DNA of 64,000 nt from Enterococcus sp. RIT-PI-f (GCF_001297065.1 NZ_LHOX01000011.1:124001-188000), one strand, 5' to 3'. Numbered from the stretch's first letter, positions 10,345-19,154 are shown. Notes: a model not told the origin generated them from the letters alone. A program made the numbers and translations.

Positions 10345-10373
10345 TTGACTTCTATTCAATAATTATGTAAATT
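10345..10373 (+). promoter_or_regulatory. Promoter of the DUF3899 gene with a guide-seed match in its spacer
   Basis: TTGACT (10345-10350), a 17-bp spacer and TAAATT (10368-10373). The spacer contains TTCAA followed by TAATTATG (10360-10367), identical to the first eight bases of the putative TldR guide. The region is also the only upstream DNA for oppB on the other strand. Confidence 0.55.
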
Positions 10374-10407
10374 AACATAGTACGAATCATTAAAAAGGAG
10401 CCAGATC

Positions 10408-10749
10408 ATGAAAATAAAAATAAATAAAAGCAGCGGGTGGATCACCCTCTTGTGTTTTGCCGCTTCCCTTAGCTGGTTGGCGTTCAAAAACGAATTGACT
10501 TTCGCAACTCTTTCAGATGCCCTCTTTCTATGGGCAATGTTCTTCTTGATCATCGGCGGTTTTCTCTGGGTATTTGCTTCTGGTTTCTTTGACCACTTTC
10601 AATACTCTATGAAAAAAGCCTTTGCGAGAAACAAAACCGATTATCTGAAAATGTCGCAAGTTGGCAAGCAAAGCTACGCCTTTTGGGTATGGCCCGGATT
10701 TTTTCTATTCATCCTCTCCATGCTCTTTTTACTGATTGCTACTAGTTAA
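10408..10749 (+). CDS. DUF3899 family small membrane protein
   Basis: 113 residues; the ATG has AAAAAGGAG ten bases upstream. Two membrane helices near the N-terminus (about 10-27 and 38-60) and one at the C-terminus (about 90-110) flank a polar loop with the FASGFFDHFQYSMKKAF segment typical of DUF3899 proteins from Firmicutes. Function unknown. It lies between oppA and oppB but points the other way, so it divides the opp genes into two units; its terminator is shared with oppA. Confidence 0.8.
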   Translation: MKIKINKSSGWITLLCFAASLSWLAFKNELTFATLSDALFLWAMFFLIIGGFLWVFASGFFDHFQYSMKKAFARNKTDYLKMSQVGKQSYAFWVWPGFFLFILSMLFLLIATS

Positions 10750-10784
10750 TAGCTTATTTCTGCTCGCATACATCTACCAATAGA

Positions 10785-10820
10785 AGAAGGCTGAGACAAG
10801 AAATTGTCCCAGCCTTTTCT
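10785..10820. terminator. Bidirectional terminator between DUF3899 gene and oppA
   Basis: AAGGCTGAGACAA and TTGTCCCAGCCTT form a 13-bp stem with one A-C mismatch and a short loop, followed by TTTTCTTC on the plus strand. It serves the two convergent genes. Confidence 0.75.
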
Positions 10821-10847
10821 TCGGCCTTTCAAGTCAACTACTCGTGA

Positions 10848-12509
10848 TTATTCGATTGATGTCCACTTGTAGTCATATTGTGCGCCAGCTGCATGGGCAA
10901 CGACACCTTTGACGTTGGTCGCACGTAAATGTGCTTCAGCTTTTTGGTATACTGGAATGACACCTTGTTCGTTCATGATGATTTTCTCAGCATTGACCAA
11001 ATCTTCCCAGCGTTGTTCTGGATCATTGGCATCAGTTGTGTTCGATGCTTCAACAGCTGCATCGTACTCTTCGTTGCTCCATTGACCACGGTTGTAAGAG
11101 TTGCCTGTTGTGAACAAGTCAGTAAAGCTGCTTGCATCCGCATAGTCAGCACCCCAACCGCCCATAACAGCATCAAAGTCACCCGCATTTGAGCGATCTA
11201 GACGAACAGAGAATGGCACTGGGCTTAAGGTAACTGTCACGCCGTCCAATGTGTTTTGGATCGTATCTTGCAAGTATTCAATGATTTTCTTCGTTGAATC
11301 TGTATCAGAAGCTAAGATATCAAATTCTAATGAATCAATCCCCAATTCTTCTTTGGCTTTTTCCCAATATTCTTTGGCCTTGTCTTCGTTGTACTCAAGT
11401 ACACTGCCGGCAGCCTCAGTGAAGTCTGTATTGTCTGTTGGGCTGAATGTCATCCCTTCTGGAACCAATCCTGATGAAGCAATAGATCCGTCACCTAGAA
11501 TCGATGTCACTAAGGCATCACGGTCGATTGCGTATGAGATAGCTTTACGCAAGTTTTCATTGCGGAAAGGAGAATCTTCATCACGTTGGTTCAATTCTAA
11601 ATAAGAAGTTGTTGCTTCTGGTTGAGAAACAAACGCTTCATCATTGGCCATTTGTTGCGCCAATTCACCAGTCAAGATCACATCATCTGCTTGGCCATCT
11701 TGGAATAGATTCAAAGCAGTTGCTGATTCTTTCACGACACTAACGTTGATCGTTTGTAATTTAACTGTGTCTTTATCCCAATATTGGTCGTTCTTTTCGT
11801 ACGCCCATTCTGTGTCAGTACCAGCACCATCAAAACCGCTTAAAACAAATGGTCCGTTGTAGACTGCATTATCACTTGTCGCTGCGTATTGATCGCCATT
11901 TTCTTCCACCACTTTTTGATTTTGCGGGAAGAATGATGGGAATGCTAATAAGTAGTCAAAATATGGTGTTGCTTTTTCTAATGTGATTTCTAATTCATAA
12001 TCACTCACCGCTTTGATGCCTAATTCTGATGGATCAGTATCGCCAGCTGTAATGGCTTCAGCATTTTTAACTGGTGCATACAAATACGCATATTCAGACG
12101 CTGTTTCTGGTTTCACAGTCCGTTGCCAACCATAGACATAATCTGCAGCTGTTACAGGATCACCATTTGACCATTTCGCATCTTCACGCAATTTGATTGT
12201 GTAAGTCAAGCCATCCTCACTGACTTCAGCCGCTTCCGCAGCGCCAGCAGGTTGTGGTGTGCTGTCCGCATCTAAACGATACAAGCCTTCATATACATTG
12301 TTCAATGCACTGAAACTGATCGTATCTGTTGCCAAAGATAAATCTGCACTTGGCATTTCTTGAGAAACCACTACATTAAATACTTGTTCTGCATCACTTG
12401 TGCCGCTTGAAGCAGCGTTGTCGCCTGAACTATCGGTTCCGCCTGTCGTACAGCCTGCTAATACTAGGCCGCACACAGCAACCAAACCATATGCCCATTT
12501 ATTTTTCAT
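10848..12509 (-). CDS. oppA: Oligopeptide-binding lipoprotein OppA
   Basis: Extracellular substrate-binding lipoprotein of the importer (SBP family 5). 553 residues with a signal peptide ending in the lipobox VLAGC (Cys near 19), then a low-complexity linker and the family 5 fold, including the WSNGDPVTAADYVYGWQR block. It captures peptides and hands them to OppBC. It is first in the locus and has a promoter and CodY box upstream, so it should be strongly nutrient regulated. Confidence 0.95.
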   Translation of the reverse strand: MKNKWAYGLVAVCGLVLAGCTTGGTDSSGDNAASSGTSDAEQVFNVVVSQEMPSADLSLATDTISFSALNNVYEGLYRLDADSTPQPAGAAEAAEVSEDGLTYTIKLREDAKWSNGDPVTAADYVYGWQRTVKPETASEYAYLYAPVKNAEAITAGDTDPSELGIKAVSDYELEITLEKATPYFDYLLAFPSFFPQNQKVVEENGDQYAATSDNAVYNGPFVLSGFDGAGTDTEWAYEKNDQYWDKDTVKLQTINVSVVKESATALNLFQDGQADDVILTGELAQQMANDEAFVSQPEATTSYLELNQRDEDSPFRNENLRKAISYAIDRDALVTSILGDGSIASSGLVPEGMTFSPTDNTDFTEAAGSVLEYNEDKAKEYWEKAKEELGIDSLEFDILASDTDSTKKIIEYLQDTIQNTLDGVTVTLSPVPFSVRLDRSNAGDFDAVMGGWGADYADASSFTDLFTTGNSYNRGQWSNEEYDAAVEASNTTDANDPEQRWEDLVNAEKIIMNEQGVIPVYQKAEAHLRATNVKGVVAHAAGAQYDYKWTSIE

Positions 12510-12532
12510 CCTGTTTACCCCTTAATTGAAAT

Positions 12533-12547
12533 AATTTTCAGAATAAT
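12533..12547. promoter_or_regulatory. Putative CodY box in the oppA leader
   Basis: AATTTTCAGAATAAT matches the CodY consensus AATTTTCWGAAAATT at 13 of 15 positions. It lies between the oppA -10 and start codon, a position suited to repression in branched-chain amino acid and GTP excess; opp operons are known CodY targets in lactic acid bacteria. Confidence 0.6.
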
Positions 12548-12572
12548 CCTTCGATTTCTGAAGTTAGATAAG

Positions 12573-12601
12573 ATTTTAATTAATAATTATTAAAAAAGCA
12601 A
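12573..12601 (-). promoter_or_regulatory. oppA promoter containing a putative TldR target
   Basis: Minus-strand TTGCTT (12601-12596), 17-bp spacer, TAAAAT (12578-12573). The spacer holds TTTAA followed by TAATTAT (12589-12583), the first seven bases of the putative guide behind a TAM-like pentamer. The gap 12510-12875 otherwise holds the CodY box, AT-rich DNA without a gene, and the pcp terminator. Confidence 0.6.
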
Positions 12602-12819
12602 TCTTTTTTTTGATAAAAAACAATCATTAAAGATAGTATTCTTTTTATTTTCTTACGCTATTCTCATCGAACGCTTAGTGAAAGCTTTTTTTGCCTTTTT
12701 GCCTATAAGGGATTATTAAAAAAAAATAATTAAAAAACAGGCAGGAATGAAATTTTTCAATGAATTTTCGCTAGATTTCCTTTCTGTTTACAGATAATTA
12801 TCGCCCCCGTTTTAGGTAA

Positions 12820-12858
12820 AACAAAAACACGCTATAAGTCTTCGCTTATACCGTGCCT
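12820..12858 (-). terminator. Terminator of the DUF969-DUF979-pcp operon
   Basis: Minus-strand CACG-G-TATAAG hairpin with one G-G mismatch, loop CGAAGA, followed by TTTTTGTTTT. Confidence 0.75.
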
Positions 12859-12875
12859 TTGCAAAATCATCTTGC

Positions 12876-13523
12876 TTAATGGATCGCGCCGCCGATTGCT
12901 TTCAAGTCGTCTTTGTCTGAGAATTCTACGATAGCTGAGACAGCTGCTTCAAGCCCTGTAGCAATATCTGCCAAACTCATGGCTGGTTGTCCTGCTTTGT
13001 CTACCACTTGTTGTGGGATAAACGGCACATGGATAAATCCGCCTTTGATTGCTGGGTACTGTGTATCAATCATATATTGGACTTGGTACATAATATGATT
13101 GCAAACAAACGTGCCTGCCGTGTTGGAAACGGCCGCTGGGATTCCAGCTGCTTTCATGGCTTCTACCATTGCTTTGATTGGCAACTGGGTAAAATAAGCT
13201 GGCTGTCCTTGCCCTTGGATCACTTCATCCACTGGTTGATTGCCTTCGTTATCCGGGATACGGGCATCGTCTACATTGATTGCGACCCGTTCAGGCGAGA
13301 TGGCAAATCGACCGCCGGCTTGCCCGATGTTCAGTATCACATCAGGCTGGTGCGCGTCGATTTTTTCCGCTACGATCGCAGCGGATTTGCCAAAGACTGT
13401 TGGAATTTCAGCTTTGATGATCTGTGCACCACCGATCGTATCTGGCAATAACTTGACTGCCTCTAATGCGGGATTGATGGCTTCGCCACCAAATGGATCA
13501 AATCCGGTAATCAAAATTTTCAT
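12876..13523 (-). CDS. pcp: Pyrrolidone-carboxylate peptidase (pyroglutamyl peptidase I)
   Basis: Cytoplasmic cysteine peptidase (family C15) that removes N-terminal pyroglutamate from peptides. 215 residues, the family's usual length, with the catalytic triad visible as E78 (SPERV), C141 (GTFVCNH) and H165 (GFIHVPF). It is the last gene of an operon with the DUF969 and DUF979 membrane proteins, an arrangement seen in other Firmicutes. It also sits next to oppA, which would supply peptide substrates. Confidence 0.96.
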   Translation of the reverse strand: MKILITGFDPFGGEAINPALEAVKLLPDTIGGAQIIKAEIPTVFGKSAAIVAEKIDAHQPDVILNIGQAGGRFAISPERVAINVDDARIPDNEGNQPVDEVIQGQGQPAYFTQLPIKAMVEAMKAAGIPAAVSNTAGTFVCNHIMYQVQYMIDTQYPAIKGGFIHVPFIPQQVVDKAGQPAMSLADIATGLEAAVSAIVEFSDKDDLKAIGGAIH

Positions 13524-13555
13524 TCATGTTCATCCTCTCTATTTCCGTTGTATCA

Positions 13556-14476
13556 CTAAAACGCCCAAAAGTACATCAAAGCGATATGGATCACCAATAA
13601 CAGCAAAGCAATCGGCGCTTGGGCTTTGATCACTCCATTGGCATCTTTCATTTCTAGCAACGCCACTGGCAATGCATTGAAATTGGCAGCCATAGGTGTC
13701 AGCAACGTGCCACAGAAGCCAGCGGTCATCGCTAACGCACCAGCAACAACAGGGTCACCCCCTTGCGCAATCACAAAAGGCACACCAATACCGGCAGTAA
13801 TGACTGTGAACGCGGCAAAGCCATTGCCCATGATCATGGTGAAGATCATCATCCCCAAACAGTACGCGACAACGCCTGCCAAACGATTGCCTTCAGGTAC
13901 AACACCTGAGATTCCTTGAGAAATGACATCCCCAACACCGGCAGCATTGAAAATCACCCCTAAAGCAGCCAATAACTGAGGCAAAATACCGGCCGTACCC
14001 ACTTGACGCAACATCCGGTCTGAATCGTCCAACACCGTTTTAGGTTTGGCTCCAGTGATGGCAATAGCAATCAACAGTGCTAGTACAGAAGCGATCCCGA
14101 TCCCTACTTGGCCACCTAAAGGCGTATAAGAGATCGCGACAGCAATCACAGCCAACGAAATACAAGGCACAAAAATCAGACTGCCGATTTTTCTTGCTGA
14201 AGTTTCAGCTTTCGCTTCGTCTACATCGACGATTTTACCAATTTGAACTTGTTTGAACATCGTCAAACAGCCCATCAAGACAATCAAGATCCCATCAATG
14301 ATATAAGGGATAAAATTGCCGAAAGCAAAAACCACCCCTAGCAGCAGCCAAAATGCCGCCGTACCTAAACGTGTTGGATGGCTTGTTTCACGAAAGACAC
14401 GAACTGCCGTCATCATCGCCAACAAGCCAATCAAAATATAGAAGAATTCTAAAATCGTATTGATAGAATCTGCCAT
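13556..14476 (-). CDS. DUF979 family membrane protein
   Basis: 306 residues with about nine hydrophobic segments. The sequence matches the DUF979 family (for example the MTAGFCGTLLTPMAANFNALP block near the C-terminus). DUF979 and DUF969 proteins normally occur as a pair next to pcp, and together they look like the two halves of a secondary transporter, so uptake or export of pyroglutamate or a related product is a fair but untested guess. The ATG follows the DUF969 stop directly (TAGATG) with a good AAGGAGGAAG site. Confidence 0.88.
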   Translation of the reverse strand: MADSINTILEFFYILIGLLAMMTAVRVFRETSHPTRLGTAAFWLLLGVVFAFGNFIPYIIDGILIVLMGCLTMFKQVQIGKIVDVDEAKAETSARKIGSLIFVPCISLAVIAVAISYTPLGGQVGIGIASVLALLIAIAITGAKPKTVLDDSDRMLRQVGTAGILPQLLAALGVIFNAAGVGDVISQGISGVVPEGNRLAGVVAYCLGMMIFTMIMGNGFAAFTVITAGIGVPFVIAQGGDPVVAGALAMTAGFCGTLLTPMAANFNALPVALLEMKDANGVIKAQAPIALLLLVIHIALMYFWAF

Positions 14477-15160
14477 CTATTCTTCCTCCTTCTTGCCATA
14501 TTTTTTGGCTAAACTGCGATCGAACAAAAGGTTCGAAGCCGTTGCAATGACTAGGACAATCAATGCGATGGGTAATGAGGCTTGAGAAACGGCACTTGCA
14601 GCAACATCATAGCCAAGTGATTTCAAGGTACCTACGATCAACAAGACACCTGAAGCGGCCACAAAGGTATTTTGAGCAAAAAAGTTCCCAAAGTTTTCAT
14701 TGGCAGCAGCGCGCGCTTTGATTTTCTCTTGGTCCTTTTCGTCGATCTCGCCAAATTTATTTTCTGCGGCAGCTTGTGCCATTGGATTAACGATCGGCCG
14801 AATAAATTGGGTATGCCCCTGGATTCTGATTGAGAAGAACCCTGCAACCTCACGAATAAATAAATACAAACTTAAAAACTTGCCTGGCGTCAATCCTTTG
14901 ATCTTTTCAATCAAAATCACCGCCTGTTGTTTTAAACCGAAACGTTCAGACAAACCAACCATTGGCAATGTCAATAAGAACAGCGTTACCAAACGGTTGT
15001 TAACGAAGGCTTCTCCTAACATCGTCAAAAAATCTGTGACCGAGATCCCTGACACTAACGCTGTCACAAAACCAGCAATGATCACGACAGCGATCGTATC
15101 CAATTTCAGTAAAAAACCGATCAGGATAACCAAGATACCAATTAGTTTGATCCATTCCAT
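14477..15160 (-). CDS. DUF969 family membrane protein
   Basis: 227 residues with about six hydrophobic segments, the central DUF969 region (GHTQFIRPIVNPMAQAAAE) and a short charged C-terminal tail (KKYGKKEEE). It is first in the pcp operon with a GGGGGAAG site before the ATG. Its role is presumed to be joint with DUF979 in moving a substrate or product of the pyroglutamyl peptidase; there is no direct evidence for the substrate. Confidence 0.88.
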   Translation of the reverse strand: MEWIKLIGILVILIGFLLKLDTIAVVIIAGFVTALVSGISVTDFLTMLGEAFVNNRLVTLFLLTLPMVGLSERFGLKQQAVILIEKIKGLTPGKFLSLYLFIREVAGFFSIRIQGHTQFIRPIVNPMAQAAAENKFGEIDEKDQEKIKARAAANENFGNFFAQNTFVAASGVLLIVGTLKSLGYDVAASAVSQASLPIALIVLVIATASNLLFDRSLAKKYGKKEEE

Positions 15161-15300
15161 AAAATCTTCCCCCTAAGTTAATTATAGTAAAAACCATTCT
15201 TAAGTATAATGTATTTTTCAAGTACAAAACATTGTTTTTAGGATATTCTCATATTGAATCGGTTTCTTTTTTCGTTATTAAATATGTTGTATGTAGACAA

Positions 15301-15336
15301 AAAAACATACACGCATCAGTTATGCATGTATGTTTC
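15301..15336 (-). terminator. Terminator of rlmN
   Basis: Minus-strand GAAACATACATGCAT hairpin (one mismatch, short loop) followed by TTTTTTTG. Confidence 0.75.
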
Positions 15337-15405
15337 TTATCCGTCATGACGAAATGAAGCTATCGTGTAATCGTTTCTCAAGCGCATATGCGCCAATGGA
15401 TATAT

Positions 15406-16467
15406 TTAAGCTGTCGCTTTCTTCATTTGCTTACTCCGCAATTGTCCGCATGCGGCATCGATATCGGTACCATGCTCTTTACGGATCACGCAGTTGATGC
15501 CATTCTTTTTCAAAATGTCATAAAAAGCAGCCACATCTTCTTTTTTGCTGCGGGCGTATTGATCATGTTCGCTGACAGGATTGTAAGGGATCAAGTTGAC
15601 ATAGGTCAGCTTCTTCTTATCCTTCAGCAAGGCCACAAGCTCTCTGGCATGTTCTGGCCGGTCATTGACATGATCTAGCATAATGTATTCGAAAGTGATA
15701 CGGCGATTGGTTTTTTCCAAATAATAATCGACTGCCGCCATCAATTTTTCGATAGGGAAGCTGCGGTTGATCCGCATCATTGACGTCCGGACTTCATTGT
15801 TCGGTGCATGCAATGAGATGGCTAAATTGACTTGCAAGCCATTTTCGGCAAATTCTCGGATTTTATGTGCCAGTCCACTGGTGGAGACTGTGATATGGCG
15901 GGCGCCGATCGCAAGTCCTTTGGGATCATTGATGATATGCAAGAAGCTCATCACATGATCATAGTTATCGAATGGTTCACCGATTCCCATGACGACCACA
16001 TGCGACACCCGTTCATTTTCTTGACGTTCATCAAAATAATGTTGGACGAGCATGATCTGCGCCACGATTTCACCGGCAGTCAGATCCCGTTGTTTTTTCA
16101 ACAAACCGCTGGCACAAAATGTGCAGCCAATATTGCAGCCGACTTGTGTCGTTACACAAACAGACATCCCATAGTCCTGACGCATCAAGACGGTCTCGAT
16201 CATATGATTGTCTGGCAACTGAAACAGATATTTGACCGTGCCGTCACTGGCTTCTTGAACGACGATTTGTTTCAATGGATTGATCACGAAAGCGTTGGTC
16301 AGTTTTTCAATTAGGGTTTTGGGCAAATTCGTCATCTCAGAAAAATCTTGCACGCGTTTTTCATACAGCCATTCCCAAATTTGATTGGCGCGGAATTTCT
16401 TTTCGTTTTGTTCATTTAACCACAAAGACAATGATTCTTTGGTTGATCCGTAAATAGATGGTTTCAC
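15406..16467 (-). CDS. rlmN: 23S rRNA (adenine-2503-C2) methyltransferase
   Basis: Radical SAM enzyme that methylates A2503 of 23S rRNA and A37 of some tRNAs. The [4Fe-4S] motif CNIGCTFC is near residue 113, with the C-terminal methyl-accepting cysteine region near [18 protein letters not shown] choose the GTG at 16467 (353 residues), since AGAGGA lies six bases upstream and homologues start at the same place; an in-frame TTG at 16485 overlaps that site. It stands alone between two terminators. Confidence 0.95.
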   Translation of the reverse strand: MKPSIYGSTKESLSLWLNEQNEKKFRANQIWEWLYEKRVQDFSEMTNLPKTLIEKLTNAFVINPLKQIVVQEASDGTVKYLFQLPDNHMIETVLMRQDYGMSVCVTTQVGCNIGCTFCASGLLKKQRDLTAGEIVAQIMLVQHYFDERQENERVSHVVVMGIGEPFDNYDHVMSFLHIINDPKGLAIGARHITVSTSGLAHKIREFAENGLQVNLAISLHAPNNEVRTSMMRINRSFPIEKLMAAVDYYLEKTNRRITFEYIMLDHVNDRPEHARELVALLKDKKKLTYVNLIPYNPVSEHDQYARSKKEDVAAFYDILKKNGINCVIRKEHGTDIDAACGQLRSKQMKKATA

Positions 16468-16626
16468 AATTTTTCCTCTTTTCAAACTAGTCGCTACATA
16501 CTATAACTGAAAGATCTTACAAAATCAACCGATCCTGCAAGCATTTATCAAAGTCTTATCTCCTTTGACTCAATGATGAAAATATACACAAGCCCTGCAT
16601 TTCAAGTGACCTATTTTCTCACAAAA

Positions 16627-16662
16627 AAAACTACTTGTACCGACCATGCACAAGTAGTTGAT
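16627..16662 (-). terminator. Terminator of the acpS-alr-mazF operon
   Basis: AACTACTTGT / ACAAGTAGTT stem with an 11-base loop, followed on the minus strand by eight T. Confidence 0.8.
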
Positions 16663-16675
16663 TCTCTTTAGCTAT

Positions 16676-16978
16676 TTAACTGAATGTCTGAACTTTGCCA
16701 TCTTGCGCAATCAGTTCTCCCCGCATTGGCGGATGTAATTGCAAAAACAGCGATAAGGATATTTCCAACGTATAGCTTTGATCGCCTTGTTGGAAAACAC
16801 CATAGTAGTGACTTTGCTGATTTGTACTTTTTTCTTCATATGTATGACTGACTAAGTAATAGCCTTTTAGAACCTTTTCTTGCTGCTTTTTTGATTCACT
16901 CAAAAAACGACGCAAGTGTTGATAAGTAAATAAAAACAATAATAATATAACTAATCCTATAAAAATATATCCAATCAT
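16676..16978 (-). CDS. Small single-pass membrane protein after mazF
   Basis: About 100 residues from the ATG at 16978 (TGAGG nine bases upstream); an overlapping GTG at 16993 would add five residues. One N-terminal membrane helix (about 2-20), a basic stretch, then a soluble domain of about 70 residues rich in beta-type sequence. I do not recognise the family. It overlaps or abuts the MazF stop and shares the operon terminator. It does not look like a MazE antitoxin, which would be a small AbrB-type protein. Confidence 0.65.
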   Translation of the reverse strand: MIGYIFIGLVILLLFLFTYQHLRRFLSESKKQQEKVLKGYYLVSHTYEEKSTNQQSHYYGVFQQGDQSYTLEISLSLFLQLHPPMRGELIAQDGKVQTFS

Positions 16979-16989
16979 TGCTGCGTGCC

Positions 16990-17361
16990 TCACACCTGGA
17001 TCGTTGATGGCGTATACGCCGTTTCAACCCCAATGCTGACCATTAATGCCGCATTGACTTCATCCATGATCTTTTCGTCTAAATGACAGACTTTTTCTTT
17101 TAACCGACATTTGTCGATGGTTCGGATCTGTTCCATTAAAATCACCGAATCTTTGCCAATTCCGGTACAATCGGAGGAAATGCCAATATGCGTTGGCAAT
17201 TTCGGCTTGGCCATCTTGGCAGTGATCGCAGCGATGATCACGGTCGGGCTGAAATGATTGCCCAAATCGTTTTGAATGACCAACACTGGACGAATGCCAC
17301 CTTGCTCTGAACCGACGACTGGTGATAGATCCGCAAAATAAATATCTCCTCTTTTTACCAT
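16990..17361 (-). CDS. mazF: MazF/PemK family endoribonuclease toxin
   Basis: 123 residues with the complete MazF fold signature: [13 protein letters not shown] at the N-terminus, [16 protein letters not shown], and the [11 protein letters not shown] block. In Bacillus the orthologue NdoA cleaves mRNA at UACAU and is preceded by its antitoxin gene. Here only nine bases separate it from alr, and no antitoxin frame exists in between, so it appears as a solitary toxin gene in the alr operon. The start ATG has AGGGTGG-like pairing. Activity is likely from conserved motifs; the source of the antitoxin is unknown. Confidence 0.93.
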   Translation of the reverse strand: MVKRGDIYFADLSPVVGSEQGGIRPVLVIQNDLGNHFSPTVIIAAITAKMAKPKLPTHIGISSDCTGIGKDSVILMEQIRTIDKCRLKEKVCHLDEKIMDEVNAALMVSIGVETAYTPSTIQV

Positions 17362-17370
17362 AGGACCACC

Positions 17371-18492
17371 CTAACTTTTGTATTCTCGCGGCACCCGCGC
17401 TGACAATGTACATGCAACTTCGTAATGGATCGTCCCTAATTGATCCGCTACATCTTGCATCGTGATACGTTCCCCATTATTTTCACCAATCAAGGTAACT
17501 GTGGTACCAACTGGAAATGCTTGAGGCAATCGGATCATCAATTGATCCATACAGACCCGCCCAACGATTTCACAATATACCCCTTCAACCAGTACGGAAA
17601 ATCCTTGCATTTTGCGCAACCAGCCATCTGCATAGCCGATTGGAACGGTACCGATCCATTCTTGTTGTGGCGTGATATATGTTTCACCATAGCCAATTCC
17701 AGCACCTTTTTCAAGCAATTTCACTTGAATCAAGGTAGAAACTAGCGACAACGCTGGTTTTAACGGGATCGGCGCTTCCAATGCATGTCCTGACGGATTC
17801 AACCCATACATTGCGATGCCATAGCGGATCATATTCCCCACAGCTTGCTCATGCCATAATGCAGTGGCACTGTTCCCTGTATGGATATATGTCGGCAAAT
17901 GCGGCAGTGCTGTTAAGACTTCTTGAAAAAAAAGATGCTGCTGCTGCCAATAAACAGTGTCTGCTTGGTCGGCAGTTGAAAAATGGGTAAAAATGCCTTC
18001 CCATTCAAATGCAGGGTGCTGGTCTAACCAGCTAGCTGCTTGTGCAACAGCTTGGGCATCTAAAAAACCGATCCGCCCCATGCCTGTATCGACCTTGATA
18101 TGGGCCCGCAAAGGCCGTGGCAAAGACATGTCTGATAGATAGTGTTCAGCATCTGACAGCCATTCTTGACTCGCAACTGGAAACGAAAAGTCATAGGTTG
18201 CGAGCAAGGCAATATCTGTGACCGCTACGACACCTAGCAGCAATATTGGGGCCGTAATGCCTGCTTCGCGCAATTCAATTCCCTCATCAATGGTTGCAAC
18301 ACAGAAGCCTGCTGCGCCGCCTGCTGCCGCTGCTTGTGCTGTTTCCACAGCACCGTGACCATAGCCATTGGCTTTGACCACAGCAAAAAGCGCCGTATCA
18401 TTGGCCAACCGTTTCCGTTCATTTTGGATATTTTCTGTAATAGCAGCGATATCGATAATCGCTTTGGTGGGTCTATGACGTGCAACGACCAT
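17371..18492 (-). CDS. alr: Alanine racemase
   Basis: PLP enzyme that makes D-alanine for peptidoglycan and teichoic acids. 373 residues from the ATG at 18492, which has AGAAGGA in front; the in-frame ATG at 18522 has no site. The PLP lysine is K40 in AVVKANGYGHG, and the second catalytic tyrosine lies in GIGYGETY near 260. It sits between acpS and mazF, matching the order in other Firmicutes, and supplies substrate to Ddl encoded 5 kb away. Confidence 0.96.
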   Translation of the reverse strand: MVVARHRPTKAIIDIAAITENIQNERKRLANDTALFAVVKANGYGHGAVETAQAAAAGGAAGFCVATIDEGIELREAGITAPILLLGVVAVTDIALLATYDFSFPVASQEWLSDAEHYLSDMSLPRPLRAHIKVDTGMGRIGFLDAQAVAQAASWLDQHPAFEWEGIFTHFSTADQADTVYWQQQHLFFQEVLTALPHLPTYIHTGNSATALWHEQAVGNMIRYGIAMYGLNPSGHALEAPIPLKPALSLVSTLIQVKLLEKGAGIGYGETYITPQQEWIGTVPIGYADGWLRKMQGFSVLVEGVYCEIVGRVCMDQLMIRLPQAFPVGTTVTLIGENNGERITMQDVADQLGTIHYEVACTLSARVPREYKS

Positions 18493-18555
18493 GTTTGATT
18501 CCTTCTTTCCTACAACGTGCATGAAGTTGAACAGCTGGTGCTTGTTCAGGCTGTT

Positions 18556-18921
18556 TCAACTGATTGCGGGCACTTCTAAAATAATTTGTGCAAAAGCTGT
18601 ATCATTGGTATGGGTGATACTGACAAAAATCATACTTAGAGGATGTGGCGCTTTGGTGACTACCGGGGCACCGACCTCATTCGTTAGTATTTCGATATCA
18701 TGAAAGGATAATTTACCTATTCCTGTGCCCCACGCCTTAGAGAATGCTTCTTTACAAGCGTATCTTCCTGCCAGAAATTCGACTTGCCGTTTCAACGGCA
18801 GCTTGTCGAACAATTCCACTTCAGCTTCTGTTAAAATTCGTGCAATAAAGCGGGGTTTTTCCTCAATCAGCGTCTTGATACGGGGCAGTTCCACTGCATC
18901 GATGCCTATTCCTTTGATCAT
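18556..18921 (-). CDS. acpS: Holo-[acyl-carrier-protein] synthase
   Basis: Transfers phosphopantetheine from CoA to acyl carrier protein. 121 residues with Mg2+-binding D8 (GIGIDAVE) and E58 in the RYACKEAFSKAWGTG motif. It is first gene of the acpS-alr-mazF block. The start ATG has GGAGAGAGATAAAG upstream. Confidence 0.96.
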   Translation of the reverse strand: MIKGIGIDAVELPRIKTLIEEKPRFIARILTEAEVELFDKLPLKRQVEFLAGRYACKEAFSKAWGTGIGKLSFHDIEILTNEVGAPVVTKAPHPLSMIFVSITHTNDTAFAQIILEVPAIS

Positions 18922-19058
18922 CTTTATCTCTCTCCAACTATTCTCGACAGTTGCTGTCTATCCAACAACAACGCCTTCAACTAGTTACCATTCTACCAAA
19001 AATTCGGCGAAATACCATGCCTAACTATTTTCTTTACGATTTGATTATAAAAAAATCA

Positions 19059-19140
19059 AAAAAAAAAGCCCTAAGACGAACGGACATCGACAGATCTTAA
19101 AGAATATTTCTTAAGATCTGCCGAGGCGTTTACTTAGGGC
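19059..19140 (-). terminator. Large two-part terminator of cshA
   Basis: An outer GCCCTAAG/CTTAGGGC stem encloses a separate 10-bp CAGATCTTAA hairpin, and on the minus strand ten T follow. It is larger than the other terminators in the window and might protect the 3' end. Confidence 0.75.
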
Positions 19141-19154
19141 ACTGCTTTTTTAGC

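Noticed and set aside
15161-15300. A definite promoter for the DUF969 operon
   Set aside because: TATAAT at 15186-15181 is too close to the ribosome site, and other -10/-35 pairs there have poor spacing.
16990-17413. Second minus-strand frame (17060-17413) over mazF as a MazE antitoxin
   Set aside because: It is an out-of-frame shadow of mazF with no AbrB-like sequence and no ribosome site.
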